A DNA stretch of 64,000 bases from Candidatus Peregrinibacteria bacterium UBA1369 (GCA_002305925.1 DBRL01000017.1:8644-72643); one strand, 5' to 3'; counted from the stretch's first letter, positions 26,281-34,141 are shown. Numbers and translations: made by a program. The notes: generated by a model from the sequence alone, not told the origin.

Positions 26281-26655
26281 ATGCATACATTGGACAGACA
26301 GCGGCAACCGGACAGGGCCATTTATGAAAATTACCGGAGTTGCTATGAGGACGCCAAAGAGGTTCCGGATTTTAGCGCTATGCTCAAGGTCTTGCGGGAT
26401 GTCAACGCCGAGCTGAAATTATATTACGATGATTTACAGGTGATTTATGACGAGCCCCCGCAGCATGGCGGCGGACTGGCCAAAAATATGGACAGGATTC
26501 AAAACATGAAGTCGGCCTTGCCCAATCTGCAGGGAATGGTACTGCTGGCCGAAAGCACTCTGAAATCCAAATCCGAATTTTTTCTTTTTCGGGGGCAGGT
26601 GGAGGCCGCCAAAAAGGCCCTGCAACATCTGGAGTCTTTCCTGGCCGGTTATTAG
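26281..26655 (+). CDS. Hypothetical small helical protein
   Basis: 124 residues, predicted all-helical and soluble, with a Tyr-rich segment (LKLYYDDLQVIYDEPP) and no recognisable motif. It sits 57 nt after the putative metallopeptidase gene, and the AT-rich gap contains TATAGA, a possible -10. It is followed after 26 nt by another unknown gene. The three genes 25603-27701 may form a unit. Function unknown. Confidence 0.55.
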   Translation: MHTLDRQRQPDRAIYENYRSCYEDAKEVPDFSAMLKVLRDVNAELKLYYDDLQVIYDEPPQHGGGLAKNMDRIQNMKSALPNLQGMVLLAESTLKSKSEFFLFRGQVEAAKKALQHLESFLAGY

Positions 26656-26681
26656 GCAGGTTTCTTTTTTATCCAAACACC

Positions 26682-27701
26682 ATGCGAAGAGGTCCGAAGG
26701 AAAACGCGGCAAATGAACCAATGGAGCGGCAGGTGGACATTTCCACTTTGCCTGATGCGCTGAAAAAATTATGGTATGTAGCCAGCTGTCTGTCACCAGG
26801 GGCGCAGGTAATGCTGCAGCTGGGCAGTAACGGCATCAGCGGTTTTACGCGCGCCGAGCTGAAAGAACTGGAAAGACATTGTTTTTCCAGGGAGACGGTG
26901 ACGGACTCTGATCCGCCCCTACATATGCAGTTTTCCAGGGATGAAAACGGGAAGACTTTTCTGCGGCTTTTGCGCTGGTCGGCCACGGAAAACAAATGGA
27001 AAGCCGGTTTTTATTTGGGGGGCAACCCGCTTTCTTTTCAGGGTGCAATGCTGTTGCCCGGGGAAGATGAATTCACAACTTATATCCTGCCCATACTACG
27101 GAAGCTGGAAGCAGTGTCACCGAAAATTGTCAAAAATATTACGCGGGATAAACCGAATCATGTCCTGTACAGGCAGTTTTTCACCACTTATCCCGATGAC
27201 GCCTATTGGATGCAGCTGAATTCTCCGGAAGCGCCCGATATTCATCGGGGCGTGGTTTATCGTCTCTATGTTCATCCGCAGATTCGCAGTGTGGAGCAGT
27301 ATATTGATCAGGCCAAACAGGTGGCCCGTCTGGCCCGAGAGTATAACCGGCCGCTTGTTTTCAAGATGATGCATTCCGGTCCGCGGGCCGGCGAGGTGAT
27401 TCTGGATCCTGACAGTTCCAAAATTTGTTTTTATTTCCGTGAACAGCAGGAGGCCGTCAGATTTGGCAACTATCTGAACAGCCATTTGTCGGCGCAAAAC
27501 GGTTTTATTGCGCCGCGCATACCGCTAAAGGAACGTTTTGAGCCGCAGAAAGTCTGGCAGAACGGTCTGCTGGTGATGGGCAAAGGTACCCGCGAAGAGC
27601 GGCGCGAGGTGCGGCGCAAACTGGACAACATCAATAATTTGCGCACGCAGGTCCGGCAGGACGTGCTGCGCCAGGCCAGGGATTTGAGCATGACTTTATA
27701 A
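26682..27701 (+). CDS. Hypothetical protein, possibly HopA1-like
   Basis: 339 residues, soluble. The C-terminal half has VVYRLYVHPQIRSVEQYIDQ, then RPLVFKMM, then DPDSSKICFYF. This order (YxLYV-helix-FKM-DxxxxYF) recalls the HopA1 / lanthipeptide-lyase-like effector family, but I give that low weight. The N-terminal half is unrecognised. The last 40 residues are Arg-rich and helical. A terminator-like hairpin follows directly. No secretion signal is visible. Confidence 0.5.
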   Translation: MRRGPKENAANEPMERQVDISTLPDALKKLWYVASCLSPGAQVMLQLGSNGISGFTRAELKELERHCFSRETVTDSDPPLHMQFSRDENGKTFLRLLRWSATENKWKAGFYLGGNPLSFQGAMLLPGEDEFTTYILPILRKLEAVSPKIVKNITRDKPNHVLYRQFFTTYPDDAYWMQLNSPEAPDIHRGVVYRLYVHPQIRSVEQYIDQAKQVARLAREYNRPLVFKMMHSGPRAGEVILDPDSSKICFYFREQQEAVRFGNYLNSHLSAQNGFIAPRIPLKERFEPQKVWQNGLLVMGKGTREERREVRRKLDNINNLRTQVRQDVLRQARDLSMTL

Positions 27702-27717
27702 TAATTATGGTAATTGT

Positions 27718-27747
27718 CCGGCCGTCCTTTGCCGGTCTTTTGTTTTT
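27718..27747 (+). terminator. Terminator-like hairpin after the 26682 gene
   Basis: CCGGC (27718-27722) and GCCGG (27731-27735) form a 5-bp stem with an 8-nt loop, followed by TCTTTTGTTTTT. An outer repeat GGTAATTG (27709-27716) / CAATTACC (27750-27757) extends the fold over the -35 of the next promoter. Confidence 0.55.
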
Positions 27748-27774
27748 GGCAATTACCGGGGAATCTGCTATAGA
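27746..27774 (+). promoter_or_regulatory. Promoter of proS
   Basis: TTGGCA (27746-27751), 17-nt spacer, and TATAGA (27769-27774) preceded by TGC (extended -10). The proS ATG follows 29 nt later. Confidence 0.55.
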
Positions 27775-27803
27775 TATTGGCGTTGAAATCTTAAATAAAC
27801 GCA

Positions 27804-29360
27804 ATGTCTAGCAAAAAGAAAATAACCACGCGGGCGGAGGATTATTCCAAATGGTACCTGGATGTGATTGAAGTGGCCGATCTGGCTGAGAACGCGGCGG
27901 TGAAGGGCTGCATGGTGATCAAACCCTATGGCTATGCCATCTGGGAAAATTTTCAGGCCGTACTGGACCGCATGATCAAGGAAACCGGCCATCAGAATGC
28001 CTATTTCCCGCTGCTGATTCCCAAGTCCTTTCTGTCCCGCGAGGCCAGTCACGTGGAGGGCTTTGCCAAGGAATGCGCCGTGGTTACTCATTACCGGCTG
28101 AAGGCCCAGGACGGGGGAGTGGTGGTTGATCCGGAAGCCAAACTGACCGAGGAGCTGATCATTCGTCCGACTTCCGAGACGATTATCTATGATACCTTTT
28201 CGCGCTGGGTTTCCTCCTGGCGTGATTTGCCGCTGCTGGTCAATCAGTGGGCCAATATTGTGCGCTGGGAGATGCGTACCCGGCCTTTTCTGCGTACTAC
28301 GGAGTTTCTCTGGCAGGAGGGGCACACCGCTCATGCTACCAAGGAAGAGGCGGACGCCGAAGTATCCAAAATGCTGGAAGTTTACCGCGTTTTTGCCGAG
28401 GAATATCTGGCTATCCCGGTGATCAAGGGGTTGAAATCCGAGTCGGAAAAGTTTGCTGGAGCGCTCTATACCACTACCATTGAGGCGATGATGCAGGACG
28501 GCAAGGCACTGCAGGCTGGTACTTCGCATAATCTGGGCCAGCATTTTGCGGAGGTTTTTGAGGTGAAATTTGCCGATCAGGACGGGCAGCTGAAATATTG
28601 CTGGACGACCAGCTGGGGGGTCAGCACACGAATGATGGGCGCGCTGATTATGTGCCATTCCGATGATAAGGGGCTGGTGCTGCCGCCGAAAATTGCGCCG
28701 GTCAAAGTGGTGATTGTGCCGATCTGGAAGGACGAAGCCAAAAAGGCACAGATGCTGGAGGCGGCGGCGAAACTGGCTGGGGAGGTGTCTGCCGGGCTGG
28801 CTGGCGTTGGCCCTGTGAGTGTCGGGGGTGGCGCGGGGGCTGCGGTGACGGCTGGGGCTGCCCCGGGCGGTCTGCTGGGCGCGGTTAAAGTTGACACGCG
28901 CGACCATCTGACGGTTGGTGAGAAATTTTACGAATGGGAGAAAAAGGGCGTGCCGCTGCGCATTGAGCTGGGCGAGCGTGAGCTGGAGGCCGGTCAGGTG
29001 GTGGTGGTGCGGCGCGATGACGGCAGCAAGCAAAATCTGCCGCTGGATCAGGTGGCCGGTCAGGTTTCGGGGCTTTTGGAGGCTATTCAGACGGCGCTAT
29101 TTGAAAAAGCCAGGAACTTCCGCGAGGCCAATATGCACGAAATAGAAGATTATACTGCCTTTAAAAAACAGCTGGAAGCCGATGTCCCGGGTTTTATTGT
29201 CTCTCACTGGTGCGGTTCTGCGGTTTGCGAGGAGCAGATCAAGGAAGAGACCAAGGCTTCGACCCGCTGTATGCCGTTTGATTTGGAAAAAACTTCCGGC
29301 AAATGCATAAAATGCGGTACGGAAACCGATCGGCGCATTATTTTCGCCAAGGCGTATTAA
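27804..29360 (+). CDS. proS: Prolyl-tRNA synthetase, archaeal/eukaryotic-like (short) type
   Basis: This class II synthetase charges tRNA-Pro. Motif 2 (WEMRTRPFLRTTEFLWQEGHTAH) and motif 3 (GVSTRMMGALIM) are present, and the INS editing domain of the typical bacterial enzyme is absent. The C-terminus has CxxC zinc-type residues (CIKCGTE) and ends in a Tyr, as in archaeal-type ProRS. A Gly/Ala/Val-rich insertion (about 330-358) interrupts the anticodon-binding domain before VDTRDHLTVGEKFYEWE. It looks like a flexible loop; the reading frame is intact on both sides. Confidence 0.95.
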   Translation: MSSKKKITTRAEDYSKWYLDVIEVADLAENAAVKGCMVIKPYGYAIWENFQAVLDRMIKETGHQNAYFPLLIPKSFLSREASHVEGFAKECAVVTHYRLKAQDGGVVVDPEAKLTEELIIRPTSETIIYDTFSRWVSSWRDLPLLVNQWANIVRWEMRTRPFLRTTEFLWQEGHTAHATKEEADAEVSKMLEVYRVFAEEYLAIPVIKGLKSESEKFAGALYTTTIEAMMQDGKALQAGTSHNLGQHFAEVFEVKFADQDGQLKYCWTTSWGVSTRMMGALIMCHSDDKGLVLPPKIAPVKVVIVPIWKDEAKKAQMLEAAAKLAGEVSAGLAGVGPVSVGGGAGAAVTAGAAPGGLLGAVKVDTRDHLTVGEKFYEWEKKGVPLRIELGERELEAGQVVVVRRDDGSKQNLPLDQVAGQVSGLLEAIQTALFEKARNFREANMHEIEDYTAFKKQLEADVPGFIVSHWCGSAVCEEQIKEETKASTRCMPFDLEKTSGKCIKCGTETDRRIIFAKAY

Positions 29361-29379
29361 GCCGGTGGTACCGCGCGCT

Positions 29380-29407
29380 TTGACATGCTAGTAATATAGT
29401 ATATAAT
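29380..29407 (+). promoter_or_regulatory. Strong sigma70-type promoter of the 29440 gene
   Basis: Perfect TTGACA (29380-29385), 16-nt spacer and perfect TATAAT (29402-29407). It is the best consensus promoter in the window and drives a small unknown gene. Confidence 0.75.
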
Positions 29408-29409
29408 TA

Positions 29410-29434
29410 GCCCTTATTTAAAGTTATTAAGGGC
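29410..29434 (+). promoter_or_regulatory. Inverted repeat at the predicted transcription start (operator or 5' hairpin)
   Basis: GCCCTTA and TAAGGGC form a 7-bp inverted repeat around an 11-nt AT-rich centre, immediately after the -10 box and ending 5 nt before the ATG at 29440. It could be a repressor site or a stem that masks the start codon. Confidence 0.45.
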
Positions 29435-29439
29435 TGTGC

Positions 29440-30012
29440 ATGTCGATTAAAAAAGACCATGCCTTGGAGGATGCTCAATCAGAGGATTTGATTGAGTCGA
29501 TGAAAACCGCTTTGCCGGAAAATATTGCGCGAACTTTAGTGGAGGCTTTGGCCGGACTCAGACCTGAGGATTTGGGCCGCGTGCCCGTATTGGGGGAGGC
29601 CGTGTTGTGCTTTTCTCCGGCAGATCTGGAGATGTTGAGAATTTATATTCATGGTGCCTTGGAACAGGTTCACAAGGATTTGTTTGAAGGCAAGAAATTG
29701 GTTGTTCCCGTTTGTCCTCAGCCACCTCTTTTGCCCGATGCTCGAATTGGTGAAGATGCCGATGCGGAAGTTACGGATGGATTGTATGCTTTGAAAAAGA
29801 AACAATATCAGGTGGAAATGCAGAGATATCATCGTCTCAAGGCGGCAAAAGACCAGCTTTGGGAAGATTTGCATGTGCTTTATACCCTGGAATGCGAGTT
29901 GCGTGATTGTCGTCTGGAGGCCGTGCCGGATTTGGAGGCGACTATGTTGTCGAACGCGATACATACTTCCGTGATTAAGGCGGGTGAAACATCGGAGGGA
30001 GAAGGGGAGTAG
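29440..30012 (+). CDS. Hypothetical protein behind a strong promoter
   Basis: 190 residues, acidic at both ends (ends GETSEGEGE). It is mostly helical with no signal or membrane segment and no recognised motif. The middle has an Ile/Leu-rich segment (LEMLRIYIHGALEQVHKDLFEG) and a helical Lys/Gln/Tyr-rich stretch (LKKKQYQVEMQRYHRLKAAKDQ). The start is set by the promoter and hairpin just upstream. It is followed by a 0.5-kb GC-rich gap. Function unknown. Confidence 0.6.
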   Translation: MSIKKDHALEDAQSEDLIESMKTALPENIARTLVEALAGLRPEDLGRVPVLGEAVLCFSPADLEMLRIYIHGALEQVHKDLFEGKKLVVPVCPQPPLLPDARIGEDADAEVTDGLYALKKKQYQVEMQRYHRLKAAKDQLWEDLHVLYTLECELRDCRLEAVPDLEATMLSNAIHTSVIKAGETSEGEGE

Positions 30013-30462
30013 GGTCGGATGCCGCTTCTCCCACCGGCCGTTTCAGGCGCGCGGATAGCGCGCCCGCTTCGGACTCCCGCCGGCACCAGCTGCTCGGATA
30101 GCGCAACCGCCAGCCGCCGCGCGCTCCTGCCGCGCTATCGCATAGCCGTCCGCCGGTTCCAGCTTATCCGCCGGCACAGATGCGGCGACCTCACCGCCGT
30201 CGTCGCCACCAGCCAATCCGCTTGTAAAAGCCGACCAACGGCCAAAAAGTCTGCGCGCGCAGACTTTTTTCTTGTTTTCGCTCCGCCGACCGCGCCAGCC
30301 GCTCGCCCCAGCCGCTCGATAGCACAGCCAGCGCGGGCTATTATGCGAAATGACTATGATTTCAACATATCGGCGCGCTGCCCGTCCCCGTCGCTCCCGC
30401 TTTTTGGCTTCCCGCTGCGGCGACCAGCCTGCAACTTGACAGCCGCCCGCAAGCCCGAATAG
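30013..30462. other. GC-rich intergenic stretch with no supported gene
   Basis: About 450 nt, much richer in G+C than its neighbours. Short sequences such as GATAGCG recur (about 30053, 30098 and, inverted, near 30137), and a perfect 24-nt palindrome is at 30244-30267. Long open frames exist on both strands, but their products are Arg/Ala/Pro-rich low-complexity sequences without homology that I can recognise. I read this as non-coding or decayed sequence. Confidence 0.5.
30244..30267. terminator. Perfect palindrome with A-tract and T-tract (bidirectional terminator-like)
   Basis: Five A, the 14-nt palindrome GTCTGCGCGCAGAC and five T (a sixth follows). RNA from either strand would give a GC-rich stem plus U-tract. 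The same 14-nt core recurs at 30951-30964, and an interrupted form at 33500-33515. Confidence 0.55.
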
Positions 30463-30490
30463 TTGATTAATGGCTTTAGCAAAATATAAT
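30463..30490 (+). promoter_or_regulatory. Promoter of the HNH nuclease gene
   Basis: TTGATT (30463-30468), 16-nt spacer and TATAAT (30485-30490). It lies downstream of the first in-frame ATG (30470), so translation most likely starts at the ATG at 30521. Confidence 0.6.
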
Positions 30491-30520
30491 TTAGACATAA
30501 CAAAAATTAATCCGCCGCGC

Positions 30521-31375
30521 ATGAATTACGCCACCTATACGGACAAACAGATTTACAGGCTCTGCCAAGAATACGGCGCGGCCGCGCTGGCGGCGCGCCG
30601 GAAATTCGCCGGGCTGCTGCCGGAGGTTGACAAAAGACGGCTCTACGAGCGCCGCGGCTACGGTTCGATTTATCATTTCGCCGCGCAATTGGTCGGGATG
30701 AGCCATGAACAGGTGGACGTGGTGTTGCGGTTGGAGCGGCGTCTGGGTGATAAGCCGATCCTGCACCAGGCGCTTACGACAGGCCAAATTAGCGTCAACA
30801 AATTGGTGCGCGTGGTGTCCATCGCCACGGTGGAAAATCACGGGCAGCTGGCGGAAAAAATTGCTACTTTGTCACAGGCGGCGGTGGAAGTTTTTGTGCG
30901 CGATTACAAAAATGAAAATGGCTTGCGGCAGCCGACGGATGGCAGTAAAAGTCTGCGCGCGCAGACCGGGCAAGCGCTGAAATTGGACGCGGATGTGGAG
31001 GGGCAACTGCTGGAAATGCAGGCCCAGGGCATCGATCTAAACGCTTTTCTGCGCGGCGCGCTGGAGCGGAGGGGGCGGGAAATCGCGGAGGAAAAAGACA
31101 AATTGGCGCTGGGGCAGGCAGACCAGAAACCATTTTCCGGCAAACCAGTCACCCGATATGTCCCCGTAAAAATCAGACGCGTTCTGCGGCAGCAATACGG
31201 TACGCGCTGCAGCATGCCCGATTGCCACAGGCAGGCGGTAAATCTGCACCATGAAAAAGGTTTTGCCGCGACGCGCAGCCACGATCCGCGCCACCTCAAG
31301 CCGCTTTGCGCGGGGCATCATCTGTTGGCGCATGCCGGGGATCGGCTGGTGCAGCGATATAGAAGCGGGGGGTAA
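30521..31375 (+). CDS. HNH endonuclease-domain protein
   Basis: 284 residues from the ATG at 30521. The C-terminus carries an HNH module: CSMPDC, then NLHHEKG (first His pair), and LKPLCAGHHLLAH, with the zinc-binding cysteines and His residues in the usual order. The N-terminal 200 residues are helical (DUF222-like in style) and may bind DNA. HNH proteins of this kind are often found in mobile or accessory DNA. The gene itself contains the palindrome GTCTGCGCGCAGAC in frame (residues SLRAQT). No restriction or intron partner is adjacent. Confidence 0.8.
   Translation: MNYATYTDKQIYRLCQEYGAAALAARRKFAGLLPEVDKRRLYERRGYGSIYHFAAQLVGMSHEQVDVVLRLERRLGDKPILHQALTTGQISVNKLVRVVSIATVENHGQLAEKIATLSQAAVEVFVRDYKNENGLRQPTDGSKSLRAQTGQALKLDADVEGQLLEMQAQGIDLNAFLRGALERRGREIAEEKDKLALGQADQKPFSGKPVTRYVPVKIRRVLRQQYGTRCSMPDCHRQAVNLHHEKGFAATRSHDPRHLKPLCAGHHLLAHAGDRLVQRYRSGG
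30951..30964. repeat. Second copy of the GTCTGCGCGCAGAC palindrome (inside the HNH gene)
   Basis: This is identical to the core of the palindrome at 30249-30262, about 700 nt away. It lies within coding sequence, which is unusual for a terminator and suggests a dispersed palindromic repeat. Confidence 0.6.
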
Positions 31376-31454
31376 AAAGCACAGCTATTTTGTCAAATGA
31401 CCGCTGGGCAAAATATGCAAAAATGTACGACGGTGGGTCGGGGTGTGGCGGGGC

Positions 31455-32735
31455 TTAGTTTGATGTGTCGGTGTCGTCGGGTAGCGATGCTGTGGTGGAA
31501 AATTCATCGTCCGTCGATGCCTTGGTTTCGTTAAAGGCGAGTGTTTTTTCGATGAAGCGGTTTTTGGTTTCGCTGGACGTGCCGCGCGCGAAAATTACCA
31601 GTGTGGCAGCGTCGTCAATGGCTCCGGTGAAACCGGCCTGGTCTACCCAGACGATTGATTTGTTCCCGTCCTCGTCGAAGATGACCAGGCAGGCGTCGCC
31701 GCCGCTGGAGTAATATTCATAGAGGCTGTCGGACATTGAGGAGATATTTTCAAAGCCAAAATCGGAACGCGTGTAAATCGGCCACATCATGCAGATGCCG
31801 TCTTTTTTCAGCAGACGGTCGATTTCTTCCCAGTAAATGCGGAAATCAATGTTCGACATAACCGGAAAAACATGGGTGGAAATTGACCAGCTGGCCGTAA
31901 TGCGGTCAAAACTGTGATTGTCGAAGGGCACGTTGGGGAAGGCGGCCTTGATCAAATCGGCCTGTTTCATCCGGCGCACGAAGCGGTTGTCGTGAATAAT
32001 GCTGTCGCGGATTCTTTTTTCTTCTTCCACGCTGAGATGTTTGCCGGCCAGATTGCGCGCCACTCTTTCTTCGCGGATCTTCGGCTCGATTACGGTGTCG
32101 ATCAGCCAGATGTCGCGCAGCCCCCGCCCCAGTCTTTGCATGGTGTGCCAGAGATCGACGGTAAGCATGATTTCGCTGTGATCGCCGACTGTGCGGATCG
32201 GGTTTTCTTTGGGCAGTTCCGAAGTCAGTGTGATGATGTTTTGTCCGACGCGGTCGAAGCTGTCGATGCCTTCGCGTTTTAACTGATCAAAGTATTGCGC
32301 CAGTTTTGTAGCCAGATCTTTGGTTTCCTGGTAACTTTCAAAAATGTTGATCAGGGTTTGGAAGGCTTCCGGTGCCCAACCCAGGAAGGCTTCGGGGTCA
32401 TGCACAAATTCGGCTTCTTCACCGGATTCATAATCGATGCTGGTTACGCCGGGGAGGTCCAGTTTCTGCCAGGGATCGCCGATATTAAGGATACGCGCGT
32501 CCTCGGGGAACAGTTCGTCCAGTGGAATGCCGGATTCCAGGGCGTACTTTTCGGGTGGCCGGCCGGTGAGGGCTTTCTGCGGGGCGTCCAAATCCAGTAC
32601 GCGCTGTTCGAGCGCCGCCAGTACGGCGTCACGCTCGGCGGCGCGGATTTCATCGCCGGCCTGGTCGATATCGCGGCGGGTCTGTTTTTTGGCGCGGGGG
32701 CGGCGCATGTTTTCACTGTTTTTGAGCGTCTGCAT
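31455..32735 (-). CDS. SAM-dependent methyltransferase-like protein with a large insertion
   Basis: 426 residues. Motif I-like RILNIGDPW (81-89) and the acidic end of strand 2 (SIDYES, 99-104) resemble a class I methyltransferase. The post-I partner FDRITASWSIS (276-286) and LLKKDGICMMWPI (308-320) come only after about 160 helical residues, so a large insertion splits the Rossmann fold. The basic N-terminus (RRPRAKKQTRRD) and Asp/Thr-rich C-terminus are probably disordered. Glycines of motif I are partly missing, so catalysis is uncertain. An ATG nine codons later is a possible start. Confidence 0.6.
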   Translation of the reverse strand: MQTLKNSENMRRPRAKKQTRRDIDQAGDEIRAAERDAVLAALEQRVLDLDAPQKALTGRPPEKYALESGIPLDELFPEDARILNIGDPWQKLDLPGVTSIDYESGEEAEFVHDPEAFLGWAPEAFQTLINIFESYQETKDLATKLAQYFDQLKREGIDSFDRVGQNIITLTSELPKENPIRTVGDHSEIMLTVDLWHTMQRLGRGLRDIWLIDTVIEPKIREERVARNLAGKHLSVEEEKRIRDSIIHDNRFVRRMKQADLIKAAFPNVPFDNHSFDRITASWSISTHVFPVMSNIDFRIYWEEIDRLLKKDGICMMWPIYTRSDFGFENISSMSDSLYEYYSSGGDACLVIFDEDGNKSIVWVDQAGFTGAIDDAATLVIFARGTSSETKNRFIEKTLAFNETKASTDDEFSTTASLPDDTDTSN

Positions 32736-32762
32736 GGGGTGGGGAAATTATCTTTTCCCAAT

Positions 32763-32792
32763 ATTTTAACATGAATTTGCTTTGACTGTCAG
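32763..32792 (-). promoter_or_regulatory. Promoter of the methyltransferase-like gene
   Basis: Minus strand: CTGACA (32792-32787), 18-nt spacer, and TAAAAT (32768-32763) preceded by TGT (extended -10). It overlaps a TTGACT on the opposite strand (32782-32787) that could serve the divergent gene. Confidence 0.45.
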
Positions 32793-32837
32793 GGGGAAAA
32801 TATTGTTATGGTGTGTGCGATTACTAATACTTTTTTT

Positions 32838-33389
32838 ATGGATAAAAATTATCAAGGGACTGAGGGAGAGAAAGTCATTGAATATTATTTGGAAGATCAG
32901 AACATCAAGTTTATACCGCAGGTTCAGCTCCCTAACCTGAAAGGTGATACGAAAAATTATCGTGTGGCAGATTTTTATCTTCCACAGTACAGGGTTTATT
33001 TGGAGTTCTTGGGCAGGTGGAATGTAGCTGATGACAAGAGTGGTTATATTGAAAAAATGAAGATTTATGCCGACAACAAAATCCCCTGTATTTATATTTA
33101 TCCGGAAAACCTGGGGGCCCTGGGGTTGCTTTTTAATATGAGGATGGAAGAGCAGTTTAAAACTTTTCCTGATTTAAGGGTTGAGAGACTTAAATTCAGG
33201 TTTTGGAAGTTGAAAAAAACTATCCTGCGGGGACTGCTATTATGGATGAGCATGACGCTCTTATTGGTTTTTGCTGAAAATATCTATAACGGGAAGTTGG
33301 CCGTGGGCCTAGTTTCCTTGTGGTTGCCATTGCTGTTCTTCGTGGCTCTGATGGCTTATGCCCTTAAGTTGATTTTCCTGAGAAAATAG
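32838..33389 (+). CDS. Membrane-anchored PD-(D/E)xK nuclease-like protein
   Basis: 183 residues from the ATG at 32838 (an ATG ten codons earlier is possible). The N-terminal 100 residues show a nuclease-like core: a Glu in GTEGEKVIEYYL, VADFYLPQYRVYLEFLG (Asp, then Glu-x-Leu in the position of D...ExK), and IPCIYIYPENL. The canonical Lys is not obvious. Two hydrophobic segments (about 133-151 and 158-180) close the protein, so the domain would be tethered at the cytoplasmic membrane face. The function is inferred only from the fold pattern. Confidence 0.5.
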   Translation: MDKNYQGTEGEKVIEYYLEDQNIKFIPQVQLPNLKGDTKNYRVADFYLPQYRVYLEFLGRWNVADDKSGYIEKMKIYADNKIPCIYIYPENLGALGLLFNMRMEEQFKTFPDLRVERLKFRFWKLKKTILRGLLLWMSMTLLLVFAENIYNGKLAVGLVSLWLPLLFFVALMAYALKLIFLRK

Positions 33390-33402
33390 AGATTCTCTTG
33401 AA

Positions 33403-33476
33403 TGGAGCGGTATACGGGAATCGAACCCGTGTCTCAGCCTTGGGAAGGCCGCATTCTACCATTGAACCAATACCGC
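33403..33476 (-). tRNA. tRNA-Gly (anticodon CCC)
   Basis: The minus strand folds as a complete cloverleaf. The 7-bp acceptor stem is GCGGTAT/ATACCGC. The D arm contains GGTTCAATGGTAGAA. The anticodon stem-loop is CGGCC-TTCCCAA-GGCTG with anticodon CCC, and the T arm is CGGGT-TCGATTC-CCG. The discriminator is T, and the 3' CCA is encoded (33405-33403). It is the only tRNA gene I find in the window. Confidence 0.95.
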
Positions 33477-33499
33477 GTGATGTGCAGGAGGTGTAGGCG

Positions 33500-33515
33500 G
33501 TCTGAGCGCGCAGAC
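33500..33515. repeat. Interrupted copy of the GTCTG...CAGAC palindrome in the tRNA leader
   Basis: GTCTGAGCGCGCAGAC differs from the 14-nt palindrome at 30249 and 30951 by a 2-nt interruption. It lies between the putative tRNA promoter and the tRNA-Gly gene. Confidence 0.5.
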
Positions 33516-33528
33516 TTTACGGTTGTGA

Positions 33529-33556
33529 ATTTTACAGAATTTTGGAAAATCGGCAA
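33529..33556 (-). promoter_or_regulatory. Putative promoter of tRNA-Gly
   Basis: Minus strand: TTGCCG (33556-33551), 16-nt spacer and TAAAAT (33534-33529). Transcription would start about 45 nt before the mature tRNA. Confidence 0.5.
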
Positions 33557-33559
33557 CAA

Positions 33560-34141
33560 TTATTTGGGTCGAATCAGGTGGCTGAAAATACCGCGTCTGT
33601 GGTTGGAAGGAGGATCGTCTCCAGCAGATGATGTGGATGATGCTGTGGATGAATCAGAACGCCAGCTCTTTTCCAGGCGGCGTAGTTCGCGGCGGTGTTC
33701 GCGGTAACGGGGGTCAAATTCAGCTACTCGGGCCCAGAATTTGGGGGAGTGGTTCATTTCGAAAAGATGGCAGTATTCGTGGATGGCGATGTACTGCTGG
33801 ACGGGCAGGGGCAGCTTGGCCAGGTCAATATTGAAATTGAGATTGTGGCTGGCGGAGGCCGAGCCCCAGCGCGAGCGCATTTTTTTGTAGCGCACTGCGT
33901 TGATCTGGCGCGGGGCGAAGGCTTTCAGCAGCAGCAGGGTTTCTTCGATGATGTTTTTGGTGGAGCGGCGGTAGAGCTGTTCGGTGAGAATTTTCAACTG
34001 TTCGCGCTGCTGGCGGCTGCTCAGATCATAGCAAAGGGTGGCCCGCGCGGCGTCGGGCAGTATTTCCAGGCGCGATTTTTTCAGGCTGTGGTAGGTGATT
34101 TGCAGTGGCAGGGGGGTGCCGCGGTAGAAAATTTCCGGCAT
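33560..34141 (-). CDS. YgjP/WLM-type zinc metallopeptidase (DUF45)
   Basis: 193 residues. The family signature is clear: RSRWGSASASHNLNFN (about 88-103), then HEYCHLFEMNHSPKFW with HExxH (about 119-123) and a downstream His. YgjP-like proteins are SprT-related predicted metallopeptidases of largely unknown substrate, often near restriction systems. The last 45 residues are Ser/Asp/Arg-rich and probably disordered. It is transcribed divergently from another small metallopeptidase at 34207. Confidence 0.85.
   Translation of the reverse strand: MPEIFYRGTPLPLQITYHSLKKSRLEILPDAARATLCYDLSSRQQREQLKILTEQLYRRSTKNIIEETLLLLKAFAPRQINAVRYKKMRSRWGSASASHNLNFNIDLAKLPLPVQQYIAIHEYCHLFEMNHSPKFWARVAEFDPRYREHRRELRRLEKSWRSDSSTASSTSSAGDDPPSNHRRGIFSHLIRPK

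Noticed and set aside
30043..30522. Minus-strand frame of 159 codons (and a plus-strand frame 30019-30462) in the GC-rich gap
   Set aside because: Products are Arg/Ala/Gly/Pro-rich low-complexity sequence, there is no promoter, and the GC-rich composition keeps several frames open by chance. I keep the region as intergenic.
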